Counted from the stretch's first letter, positions 1 through 5,383 are shown. The stretch is 5,383 nt of DNA from Gammaproteobacteria bacterium (GCA_027293245.1 JAPUFZ010000384.1:1-5383), one strand, 5' to 3'. Notes: generated by a model not told the origin, from the letters alone. Made by a program: numbers and translations.

Positions 1-158
1 TTCGATTGCAGTTTCCGATCGGCATGCGTGTACCGCTGTACTGCACCGCTAGCGGCAAACTTTATTTAAGTACCCTGCCGAAAGCCCGTCGCAAGGCGGT
101 GATCAATAAATTAAAACTGGAAGTGCGGGCTAAAAACACGAGATCGGTCGTGAGCTAG
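1..158 (+). pseudogene. IclR-family transcriptional regulator, C-terminal fragment, truncated
   Basis: Reading from base 3, the frame encodes about 51 residues up to the TAG at 156-158. It contains the signature of the IclR effector-binding domain: a PIGMRVPLYCTASGKLYLSTLP stretch (bases 15-80, paraphrasing the family's P-G-x-R-x-PL-x-C-T-A-S-G-K-x-x-L), then a helix rich in Arg/Lys and LKLEVRAKNT, which matches the family's 'L-x-LE-x-x-T-x-NT' strand. In intact IclR proteins roughly 80 more residues follow this point. Here the homology stops at about base 140 and a stop comes six codons later, so the protein lacks the distal half of its ligand-binding domain. The N-terminal helix-turn-helix lies outside the window. 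Transposase-like sequence starts where IclR homology ends, so truncation by insertion or deletion is the likely cause. It converges on the CoA-ligase operon and may once have regulated it (inference). Confidence 0.75.
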
Positions 159-335
159 AGGCAATGTCAGACTGGCTGGATCACCAACCTGAGCTGCTCG
201 ATTGGGTTGATATTGAAAAGGCGCTCGAGACGTACAGTAAGGTCACAAACTGAATTTGAGTACCGGGCGTAGTGGTTTGATACCCGATGTGGTAATCGGC
301 AGCCGCAGCAGAAGACTGGGTAGAAATGCGGGCTA
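124..335 (+). repeat. 9-bp direct repeat bracketing the transposase remnant
   Basis: TGCGGGCTA occurs at 124-132, just inside the end of IclR homology, and again at 327-335, beyond the last recognisable transposase codon. It could be a relic of a target-site duplication or of a recombination event. However, the sequence after the second copy does not resume IclR homology, so chance cannot be excluded. Confidence 0.25.
134..296 (+). pseudogene. Degraded transposase N-terminal fragment (ISNCY-like)
   Basis: In the frame starting at 137, directly after an in-frame TAA (131-133), the sequence reads HEIGRELEAMSDWLDHQPEL followed by LDWVDIEKALETYSKVTN and a TGA at 251-253. This resembles the N-terminal part of DDE transposases filed as ISNCY (pattern H-x-x-G-R-EL-x-x-x-S-x-WLD-x-x-P-EL-LD-x-V). 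Shortly downstream, in a different frame (262-294), comes TGRSGLIPDVV. This matches the next conserved block of the same family (TGR-x-GL-x-x-x-x-V), so the two parts are separated by a frameshift near 250-261. After that the homology disappears and a TAG follows at 334-336. There is no start codon in a sensible place, no catalytic domain and no recognisable terminal inverted repeat, so this is a dead remnant. The family assignment is from remembered sequence patterns and needs a search; the reading as mobile-element debris is firmer than the exact family. Confidence 0.55.
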
Positions 336-384
336 GCCTTCGATTTTTGCGAACCTGCCAACATCTGCCAAGACAATTATTTTT
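297..384. other. Short non-coding gap downstream of the ligase gene
   Basis: These bases separate the transposase remnant from the stop codon of the minus-strand ligase gene. The only structure seen is a tandem-like repeat, CTGCCAA at 355-361 and again at 365-371, with a 3-bp spacer. No hairpin followed by a T tract was found on either strand, so how transcription of the ligase operon ends is not visible here. Confidence 0.5.
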
Positions 385-1923
385 CTACCAATGATTTTTT
401 ATTAATTCGGGTAACTTGAGGCGCAGAATCTTACCGGACGGACCCTTGGGTAAATCATCGAAGAAATATATGCTCTTGGGACATTTGTATTTGCCGACGC
501 CCGATTCGCAAAATTCCAGCAGCTCCTGTTCGCTGCACTGGTAGCCTTCACGCAGTACCACGCAGGCGACCACTTCCTGGCCATAGGTGTCATCGTCTAC
601 TCCGACCGCTGCGGCCTCGAGTATCGCCTGGTGTTGGTAAAGCACGTCATCGATTTCTCGTGGCGCTATGTTTTCACCGCCACGAATGATTAATTCTTTG
701 ATTCTGCCGGTGATGAATATATATCCATCCTTGTCTTTCATGCCAAGATCACCGGTATAAAACCAGCCGTCTACAATCGAGGCATCGGTCGCCTCCGGAT
801 TCTTGTAATAGCTGTCGAGCAGGTTACTGCCACGAATAACCAGTTCTCCTACCACTGTTGGCGAACACTCCTGTCTCGCGTCATCGACAATGATGATTTC
901 GTTGCCGCAGGCTAGCCCCACCGATCCAGGTTTACGAGGTTGCGGTGGTAGTGGATTGGTTGACACGGTACCCGCTGTTTCGGTGAGTCCGAGTGTTTCG
1001 ATCATGGGCAGCCGGAAAACAGATTCCCACTGCTCGAGGGTTACCGCCGCCAGCGGTGAAGATGCCGAGCGTGCAAAGCGAAAGTTTTTCAGGCGTTGGT
1101 CTTTACCAAATTCATAGGGTTCCTGGTCGGCCCTGTCGAGCAGGTACTTGATAATCGTCGGCACGATACTGCTCCAGCTACACTGGTATTCGGCCGCCAG
1201 TGACCAATAGGTACTGGCACTGAAACGGTTTGGCATGACCACGCTGCCACCGCTGTACAGCGGCGCCGAAACGGTCACCATGGCGCCGTTGATGTGGTAA
1301 ACCGGTAATACGCACAGGGCACGGTCATCGGCGCTAAGCTGGTGTCCCTCGGCAACATTGCGTCCCCCGCTGGTAACTGCGTTATGAGAAAGAATCGCAC
1401 CCTTGGGTACGCCGGTAGAGCCCGAAGTGTAAAGTAACAAAGCCGTGTCACCGGCTTCTGGACTGGCAATAGACATCGATTTAGTCTCTCCAGCGGGCCA
1501 GTCCGGGCCGGAATCATCGTCGGTCTCAATCACCCGAATAGTCCGATCGATGGCCTGCATTATTTCGGCGAGCTTTTCACGGAATTCAGGCGCGACAAAT
1601 ACAACTTCGGTATCCGAGTGATCGAGTACGTGTCGAAGCTGTACCTTACCCGCGACCGCGTTCAAGGGTACGATGATCCGATTGTTCGCCATCACACCGA
1701 GGAAAAGTTGAGTGGTCCAATAACCGTTGTTCAGCAAAAATGCCACCTTTGCTCCCTTTTCAAGACCAAGACGATCGAGTTCGACAGCTAAATCATCCAC
1801 CGCGACTTTGAGTTCAGCATAGCTGAGCCGGCGCGAAGTCCCGGGCGCGATCAGAAAAGTGCGGCTCGCGGAAGTTTGTGCGTGATGCTCGATGCAGGCT
1901 CGTATGGTTTGCATAGGGAGCAT
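385..1923 (-). CDS. sauT: AMP-forming acyl-CoA synthetase, probable sulfoacetate-CoA ligase (SauT-like)
   Basis: A 512-residue member of the ANL (acyl-CoA synthetase) superfamily, complete and of normal length. All core motifs are present: the phosphate-binding loop LLLYTSGSTGVPKG (residues 162-175), the A5 motif GLTETAG (312-318), the A7 motif YTGDLG with the ribose-binding Asp392, the hinge and A8 region ITGRIKELIIRGGENIAPRE (404-423), and the A10 motif LPKGPSGKIL with the catalytic Lys498. It should convert a carboxylic acid plus ATP and CoA to acyl-CoA, AMP and PPi in the cytoplasm. Its ATG (1921-1923) overlaps the upstream dehydrogenase stop in TAATG, so the two proteins are probably translationally coupled. 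A second ATG (codon 4, 1912-1914) is possible, but the overlap favours the first. Pairing with an acylating, SauS-like dehydrogenase and a TauE-type exporter suggests sulfoacetate as substrate, by analogy with the sauST pair of Cupriavidus necator. Malonate, oxalate or another short acid cannot be excluded from sequence alone. The enzyme class is near certain; the substrate is moderate. Confidence 0.85.
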   Translation of the reverse strand: MLPMQTIRACIEHHAQTSASRTFLIAPGTSRRLSYAELKVAVDDLAVELDRLGLEKGAKVAFLLNNGYWTTQLFLGVMANNRIIVPLNAVAGKVQLRHVLDHSDTEVVFVAPEFREKLAEIMQAIDRTIRVIETDDDSGPDWPAGETKSMSIASPEAGDTALLLYTSGSTGVPKGAILSHNAVTSGGRNVAEGHQLSADDRALCVLPVYHINGAMVTVSAPLYSGGSVVMPNRFSASTYWSLAAEYQCSWSSIVPTIIKYLLDRADQEPYEFGKDQRLKNFRFARSASSPLAAVTLEQWESVFRLPMIETLGLTETAGTVSTNPLPPQPRKPGSVGLACGNEIIIVDDARQECSPTVVGELVIRGSNLLDSYYKNPEATDASIVDGWFYTGDLGMKDKDGYIFITGRIKELIIRGGENIAPREIDDVLYQHQAILEAAAVGVDDDTYGQEVVACVVLREGYQCSEQELLEFCESGVGKYKCPKSIYFFDDLPKGPSGKILRLKLPELIKNHW

Positions 1924-1925
1924 TA
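1921..1925 (-). other. TAATG stop-start overlap coupling the two operon genes
   Basis: On the minus strand the TAA of the dehydrogenase (1925-1923) shares its last A with the ATG of the ligase (1923-1921). The only upstream Shine-Dalgarno-like match is a weak GGA about 8 bases before the ATG, inside the dehydrogenase gene. Re-initiation by the terminating ribosome is therefore the likely way the ligase is translated, giving linked amounts of the two enzymes. Confidence 0.75.
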
Positions 1926-3359
1926 ATCTTTTCCGTAACGTTCGAGGTAGGCGCCGAATAGCTCGTCTTCGGAGGGTTTATCTTCGTCCACCTCGGTTAC
2001 CAGGTGCGTAATATTGATGAAATTACGGTAGTTCAGGTTTTCGCTGATACTATTGCCACCCCAGGTCCCGCAGCCCATGCTGAGGGTGAAGTTCAATGCA
2101 TTGTTGAAGCTACCGCCGTTGCCAAAGGTATGCGCCTGGTTTACCAGTACGCGCACCACATCGATTTCCTCGGCAAGGCGCGCCGGTTGATCTAAATTGT
2201 TGGTATGAATGCCACAGGAATGGCCGCGACCCTGAACCTTCAGAACTTCTGTGACCAGCTGCACCGCGTGATCAAAATCCCGGGCCCGGTAAACGGTTAA
2301 CACCAGTGACAGCTTCTCATCGGCAAACGGTGACTCTGGATTGAATTCATCTTGCTCTACCAAAAAAAACCGGGCGGTTTGTGAGCCCTCGCCGAGACCG
2401 ATACTCCTGGCAAGGACATCGGCGTCCCTGGCAATCAGGTTCCGATTCAAATTTCCATCCACCCAAAGCCGGCCTTCGATTAAATCTCTTTCTTTTTTAC
2501 TGGTCCGATAAGCACCTGTAGATTCGAGCGCCCTGATTGCATCCTCATAAACATCATCGAGAATAATCAACGAGTTTTCCGAGGAGCAGGAAGTTGCATT
2601 GTCAAAGGTTTTGGAAGCGCAAATTTTCTGCGCGGCATCGTCGAGGTCGGCACTGGAATCGATCACAACCGGCACGTTACCTGCGCCTACGCCGATGGCC
2701 GGAGTACCACTGCTATAGGCCAAACGCACGTTATTCTGTGATCCTGTCGCAACGATCAAATCGGCTTTTTCCATTAATAACCGGGTCATATTGCGTGATA
2801 CCGGGTGTGGCAGGGTCTGGACCAGGTCCCTGGGTATACCTATGCGCGTTAATGCTTCACGCATCAGTTCGACCGTGGCATGGGTACTTTTCCAACCGGC
2901 TGGTGAAGCTGCGATCACAGTCGCATTAGCACCCTTCAGCGCCATCATGGTTTTATTGACCGGGGTCGCGGCAGGATTGGTCGACGGCGTAATTGCAGCA
3001 ACCACACCGACCGGCTTGCCGTACTTGACCATACCGGTTGATGGATTGTTTTCGATGATGCCGACGGTTTTAGCACGCATCAGGTCACGCAGTGTGCCAA
3101 AGGTCTTGCGTTGATTTTTGACCACCTTGTCTTTGACATTGCCAATACCAGTATCGGCCACCGCCATTTCGGCAAGCCGCTGGGCATTCTCGGGCTTATA
3201 AAGTGACCATGCGACAGCAGTGACAATCTCGTCGATTCGCGCCTGGTCGGCGTTGGCAATTTCTGACATTGCGGCCCGGCCCTGATTGATCAGGCTATCG
3301 ATTATTGTTATTTCTTCGCTGGTCGCACCCTGGACCATGCCAGGTGGAGTTTTAGCCAC
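1923..3359 (-). CDS. sauS: CoA-acylating aldehyde dehydrogenase, probable sulfoacetaldehyde dehydrogenase (SauS-like)
   Basis: A 478-residue NAD(P)-dependent, CoA-acylating aldehyde dehydrogenase, related to the AdhE N-terminal domain and EutE. Visible landmarks are the cofactor-domain segment AAITPSTNPAATPVNKTMMA (121-140), the ATGSQNNVR loop (204-212), the GVGAGNVPVVID segment (223-234), and the nucleophile block TFDNATSCSSEN with catalytic Cys258. Near the C-terminus it has CGTWGGNSISENLNYRNFIN (430-449), typical of the sulfoacetaldehyde and acetaldehyde acylating group. No fused alcohol dehydrogenase domain is present, unlike AdhE. In the proposed pathway it works in reverse of the acylating direction, reducing sulfoacetyl-CoA to sulfoacetaldehyde and releasing CoA. 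The start is GTG (3357-3359): an in-frame TGA lies four codons upstream, and GAG sits about 8 bases before it. Met8 (ATG at 3336-3338) is the alternative start but lacks a good ribosome site. First gene of a two-gene operon with the ligase. Acetaldehyde, propionaldehyde or succinate semialdehyde specificity remains possible. Confidence 0.85.
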   Translation of the reverse strand: MAKTPPGMVQGATSEEITIIDSLINQGRAAMSEIANADQARIDEIVTAVAWSLYKPENAQRLAEMAVADTGIGNVKDKVVKNQRKTFGTLRDLMRAKTVGIIENNPSTGMVKYGKPVGVVAAITPSTNPAATPVNKTMMALKGANATVIAASPAGWKSTHATVELMREALTRIGIPRDLVQTLPHPVSRNMTRLLMEKADLIVATGSQNNVRLAYSSGTPAIGVGAGNVPVVIDSSADLDDAAQKICASKTFDNATSCSSENSLIILDDVYEDAIRALESTGAYRTSKKERDLIEGRLWVDGNLNRNLIARDADVLARSIGLGEGSQTARFFLVEQDEFNPESPFADEKLSLVLTVYRARDFDHAVQLVTEVLKVQGRGHSCGIHTNNLDQPARLAEEIDVVRVLVNQAHTFGNGGSFNNALNFTLSMGCGTWGGNSISENLNYRNFINITHLVTEVDEDKPSEDELFGAYLERYGKD

Positions 3360-3383
3360 GATAAATTCTCATATGTTTCGCCA

Positions 3384-3403
3384 GCAGCAAGTGTACATGC
3401 TGC
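3384..3403. promoter_or_regulatory. Imperfect 20-bp dyad, candidate operator of the divergent region
   Basis: The arms GCAGCA (3384-3389) and TGCTGC (3398-3403) are perfect inverted repeats. The inner GT (3391-3392) and AC (3395-3396) also pair, so 8 of 10 positions are symmetric. It lies 25 bp before the dehydrogenase start and covers the candidate minus-strand -10 box, a location suited to repression. Neither the regulator nor its family can be named from the sequence. Confidence 0.45.
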
Positions 3404-3417
3404 GCATTCCAATTCAA
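3390..3417 (-). promoter_or_regulatory. Candidate sigma-70 promoter of the dehydrogenase-ligase operon
   Basis: On the minus strand, TTGAAT (3417-3412) as -35 and TACACT (3395-3390) as -10 are separated by 16 bp, each matching consensus at four of six positions. Transcription would start about 20-25 bases before the GTG at 3359. The -10 falls inside the dyad at 3384-3403. Confidence 0.4.
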
Positions 3418-3442
3418 ATTTTGCCGGCACGGTCATTAATAT
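3414..3442 (+). promoter_or_regulatory. Candidate sigma-70 promoter of the exporter gene
   Basis: On the plus strand, TTCAAA (3414-3419) and TAATAT (3437-3442) have a 17-bp spacer and four of six matches each. The -35 overlaps the -35 of the opposite promoter, so the two genes would be controlled from one compact back-to-back site. The leader would be roughly 55 bases long. Confidence 0.35.
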
Positions 3443-3491
3443 TCGATCTTCCTTAATGCCTGTAAGCTGATAAGATGCGGCGTTAATTTCT

Positions 3492-3496
3492 GAGGG
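3492..3496 (+). promoter_or_regulatory. Ribosome binding site fixing a TTG start
   Basis: GAGGG lies seven bases before the TTG at 3504-3506. The reading frame is open back to a TAA at 3471-3473, but there is no ATG or GTG in that stretch, so this site is what supports the unusual TTG initiation codon. Confidence 0.6.
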
Positions 3497-3503
3497 CTCC
3501 TGT

Positions 3504-4259
3504 TTGTTTGCTGGTTACGAATTCTGGATCATCGCCTGGTGTTTCTTTGCTCTTGGTTTCGGTGGGTTTATCAAGGGCGCCCTCGGCGTCGGCACCCCTT
3601 TGCTGACCGTACCCATGATGGCAATAGTGTTACCACCTCAAATGGCTATCGCCATCATGGCGATTCCGGTCGTGGTCGCCAACCTCTGGCAATTTTCCGA
3701 GGCTGATCGCAGCATAGCGGTGGTAAAGCGTTTTTGGCCGGCCTTCATAGGGGTGCTCATCGGTACCTGGATCGGGGTAAAAATTCTCTCAATAATCGAT
3801 GAATTTACACTGCTAATTGTGGTTGGGCTGGCAGTTATCGGGTTTGCGATAATACAGGGCTCCAGTTACCGCTTTCATCTTTCGGAATCCCTGGTGAAAC
3901 CAGCAGGTGGCATATTTGGTCTGGCCAGTGGCGTGATTGGCGGCGTATCCTCATTCTTCGGCCCGATGCTTGTGGTTTATCTGATTTCGATCCGTGATCT
4001 CACTAAAAACCAGTTTGTCAGTTCAATCAGCTTTCTGTATGTGAGTGCGGTAATACCCTGGGCGATAACCCTCTACCTTTATGGCATTCTTGATCAAAAA
4101 ATGCTGCTGTTTTCGGTCGTTGCGACCCTGCCTGTAACTCTCGGACTGGTGATTGGGCGAAGGATTCGAGGGAGTATCGGCGAAGATAGTTTCAAAATAT
4201 TGATTATCGGTATTTTAATGGTGTCCGGTACATCGATGCTCTGGCGGGCATTTCAGTAA
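3504..4259 (+). CDS. TauE/SafE-family membrane exporter, probable sulfite or organosulfonate exporter
   Basis: A 251-residue, very hydrophobic protein with about eight predicted membrane segments (roughly 8-30, 35-63, 78-96, 101-118, 132-160, 172-192, 200-218 and 230-246). It shows the internal duplication of the TauE/SafE (DUF81) family: a first-half motif GFGGFIKGALGVGTPLLTVP (18-37) is echoed in the second half by GLASGVIGGVSSFFGPMLVV (139-158). Length matches the family (about 240-270). Family members adjoining sulfonate catabolic genes are believed to export the sulfite released during C-S cleavage. Divergent placement from the SauS/SauT-like operon makes that role likely, although the family also includes carriers for other anions. 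Translation starts at TTG 3504 with GAGGG seven bases upstream. The next gene, for a TTT binding protein, follows 117 bp downstream with its own regulatory features, so co-transcription is possible but not obligatory. Confidence 0.85.
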   Translation: MFAGYEFWIIAWCFFALGFGGFIKGALGVGTPLLTVPMMAIVLPPQMAIAIMAIPVVVANLWQFSEADRSIAVVKRFWPAFIGVLIGTWIGVKILSIIDEFTLLIVVGLAVIGFAIIQGSSYRFHLSESLVKPAGGIFGLASGVIGGVSSFFGPMLVVYLISIRDLTKNQFVSSISFLYVSAVIPWAITLYLYGILDQKMLLFSVVATLPVTLGLVIGRRIRGSIGEDSFKILIIGILMVSGTSMLWRAFQ

Positions 4260-4302
4260 CCACCTTTGAAACTGGCTAGCCCGGCTAGACAGCTCTGCGG
4301 GG

Positions 4303-4331
4303 CTGGTATACCATCCAGCGTGTAATAATAT
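4303..4331 (+). promoter_or_regulatory. Weak candidate promoter of the binding-protein gene
   Basis: TAATAT (4326-4331) is a fair -10. The hexamer 17 bp upstream, CTGGTA (4303-4308), is a poor -35 with three of six matches and overlaps the palindrome. A weak -35 may indicate activator dependence. The A+T-rich leader from 4321 to 4360 supports a start nearby, but the exact site is uncertain. Confidence 0.25.
4304..4313. promoter_or_regulatory. Perfect palindrome TGGTATACCA, candidate GntR-type operator
   Basis: Ten bases of perfect two-fold symmetry, extended in part by outer arms GCTGG (4302-4306) and CCAGC (4315-4319). The core fits the TnGTnnnACnA-like pattern of FadR-subfamily GntR regulators, although the central spacing is one base shorter than in that consensus. 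It lies 63 bp before the binding-protein start, where an operator or -35 region is expected. The link to a GntR protein is inference; no such gene is in the window. Confidence 0.4.
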
Positions 4332-4363
4332 CTGCACCAAATATAAAAAAATCAACCATAACT

Positions 4364-4369
4364 GAGGAG
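4364..4369 (+). promoter_or_regulatory. Strong ribosome binding site of the TctC-family gene
   Basis: GAGGAG is placed seven bases before the ATG at 4377-4379. This is the best Shine-Dalgarno site in the window and suits the high expression expected of a periplasmic binding protein. Confidence 0.75.
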
Positions 4370-4376
4370 TTCCCCG

Positions 4377-5383
4377 ATGAAATTTAAAAAGTATCTTGCC
4401 AGTACTGGTGTGGCTTTCGCCAGTATCCTACTCTCGGCTAATGTCGCCTACGCGGCCTGCGTTACCGACAATTTGCCAGCTTCGATGGATAAACCTGGCG
4501 GCTACCCCACACGCGCGCTAACCATGGTGGTACCCTACGGCCCCGCCGGTGGTTCGGGACAGGTTTCCCAGGCGATGGCCCGGGCAGTCAGCGATTTAAC
4601 CGGTGTGTCGATTAACCGTGATCACAAGCCTGGCGGTTCGGGTACCGTGGGAATGACGGCATTCATGGCAACGCCTGCCAATGGCTATACCGTGTTGGAA
4701 CACATCGACGATGCCTCCAGTGCCTTTGCGCTTGATTCGGGCCGCCCCAATCCGGCGAGTGACCTGATTCCATTGGTGATCTCGCAAATTACCTTCTCGC
4801 AGATTTACATACGAGTCGGAGAGGACCGATTCAACGACTGGGATTCTTTCGTCAAGTGGGTCAAAGCGCAAAATGGCAGAACGACTATCGCCAATGTGTC
4901 CAAAGAAGGTTCGATGGAACGCGTGACAATGAAATTTATCACTGATGCAACCGGAATGAAAATTCAACAAATCTCGTTTGACAAAGGCGCTCCTCGTTAC
5001 GGTGCACTCGCCGGTGGCCAGGTAGACGCACTGTTCGAGCAGCCAGGTGATGTCCGTAAATTCCTCGATGCGGAGAAATTCAAGCCAATTCTTACTATCC
5101 TTAAAGAGCGTCCTTCGGTGTTTGCAGACGTACCGAGTCTTACCGATGCGGGTCTGGATTTCGATCCGTTGTTTCGTTTTCGTGGTTTTTACGTTCACAA
5201 GGATGCGCCTGCAGATCGTGTTAAATGGTTACAGTGGGCTTTCCAGAAAGCTTATTGTCAGCCCAGCTATCAAAAATTTAACGAAAACAAGTATATGACC
5301 CTGATCGAAAGCTATCGCGATACCGCAGGTGCGAGGGACCTCATTAATACGACCGTCAGCCAATACCGTGACGTTTACAAGCA
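4377..5383 (+). CDS. TTT-type periplasmic substrate-binding protein (TctC/Bug family), 3' end cut by window
   Basis: 335 codons are visible with no stop; family members are usually about 320-340 residues, so only a few are missing. A clear Sec signal peptide (MKFKK, hydrophobic 7-24, cleavage after AYA at about 26) sends it to the periplasm. The mature part has the Bug-fold landmarks: YPTRALTMVVPYGPAGGSGQ (43-62, the first beta strand and ligand loop), KPGGSGTVGM (84-93, the second phosphate-like loop), ATPANGYTVL (98-107), and later FDKGAPRYGALAGGQVDALF (201-220), the usual G-x-x-x-ALLGGxVDA region. Proteins of this kind deliver carboxylates to a TctA/TctB membrane pair, not present in the window and perhaps just downstream. 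Next to a SauS/SauT-like operon it may bind sulfoacetate or a related sulfonate, as a TTT system is known for sulfolactate uptake. Two features stand out. The Asp usually found after the GGxx turn is Gln62, and there are only two cysteines in the visible mature part (Cys28, Cys294), which could form a disulfide. Confidence 0.85.
   Translation, partial: MKFKKYLASTGVAFASILLSANVAYAACVTDNLPASMDKPGGYPTRALTMVVPYGPAGGSGQVSQAMARAVSDLTGVSINRDHKPGGSGTVGMTAFMATPANGYTVLEHIDDASSAFALDSGRPNPASDLIPLVISQITFSQIYIRVGEDRFNDWDSFVKWVKAQNGRTTIANVSKEGSMERVTMKFITDATGMKIQQISFDKGAPRYGALAGGQVDALFEQPGDVRKFLDAEKFKPILTILKERPSVFADVPSLTDAGLDFDPLFRFRGFYVHKDAPADRVKWLQWAFQKAYCQPSYQKFNENKYMTLIESYRDTAGARDLINTTVSQYRDVYK

Noticed and set aside
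355..371. CTGCCAA repeated with a 3-bp spacer downstream of the ligase gene
   Set aside because: Seven bases twice is weak evidence; no promoter or element end is associated with it.
167..376. A 69-codon minus-strand open frame across the transposase remnant
   Set aside because: Its product resembles nothing recognisable, while the opposite strand carries transposase-like peptides.
2594..3114. Two overlapping plus-strand open frames opposite the dehydrogenase
   Set aside because: They are complementary to well-conserved dehydrogenase codons and show no family features or ribosome binding sites.
4276..4306. Possible hairpins after the exporter stop (CTAGCC/GGCTAG, and CTAGCCC with GGGCTGG)
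   Set aside because: The first has a one-base loop and the second a 17-base loop, and neither is followed by a T tract, so an intrinsic terminator is not supported.
4596..5198. A 200-codon open frame on the minus strand opposite the binding-protein gene
   Set aside because: It is antisense to a gene with a signal peptide, strong ribosome site and clear TctC motifs; its own product is rich in Arg/His/Thr without recognisable domains.
1..5383. CRISPR arrays, tRNA or rRNA genes, riboswitches
   Set aside because: No regularly spaced repeats, tRNA cloverleaf signature, rRNA sequence or known riboswitch core was seen on either strand; the longest gene-free gaps (254-384, 3360-3503 and 4260-4376) are short and A+T-rich in part.

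Overview
The window looks like a piece of a proteobacterial chromosome of moderate G+C (about half by eye). Evidence for this is the pairing of an IclR-type regulator with a tripartite tricarboxylate transporter (TTT, TctC/Bug) binding protein, the dense two-gene operon, and Shine-Dalgarno sites of the GAGG type. The species cannot be fixed from the sequence. An aquatic or soil sulfonate-using bacterium is an inference from gene content.

Layout. (1) Positions 1-384 are gene debris on the + strand. The C-terminal part of an IclR-family regulator runs in from the left edge and loses homology near 137-140, where a decayed transposase fragment begins in another frame (137-253, then again at 262-294 after a frame change). 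(2) Positions 385-3359 are a minus-strand operon. A CoA-acylating aldehyde dehydrogenase (SauS-like, GTG start at 3359) is followed, with stop and start overlapping in TAATG, by an AMP-forming acyl-CoA synthetase (SauT-like, 1923-385). (3) Positions 3360-3503 form a compact divergent control region, with back-to-back promoter candidates and an imperfect 20-bp dyad over the minus-strand -10. (4) Positions 3504-4259 (+) encode a TauE/SafE-family membrane exporter with a TTG start. (5) Positions 4260-4376 form a second control region, containing the perfect 10-bp palindrome TGGTATACCA upstream of a strong ribosome binding site. (6) Positions 4377-5383 (+) encode a secreted TctC-family substrate-binding protein, cut only at its extreme C-terminus by the window edge.

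How the genes may work together. The set fits a sulfoacetate (or similar small anionic sulfonate) assimilation module. The TTT binding protein captures the acid, the ligase activates it to the CoA thioester, and the acylating dehydrogenase reduces this to sulfoacetaldehyde. A sulfoacetaldehyde acetyltransferase (Xsc, not in the window) would release sulfite, and the TauE-like protein would export it. The enzyme families are clear from motifs. The exact substrate is inferred from the combination SauS-like + SauT-like + TauE, and non-sulfonate acids remain possible. The use of a TTT receptor in place of the MFS carrier SauU, and the wrecked IclR gene beside the operon, are the less usual aspects.
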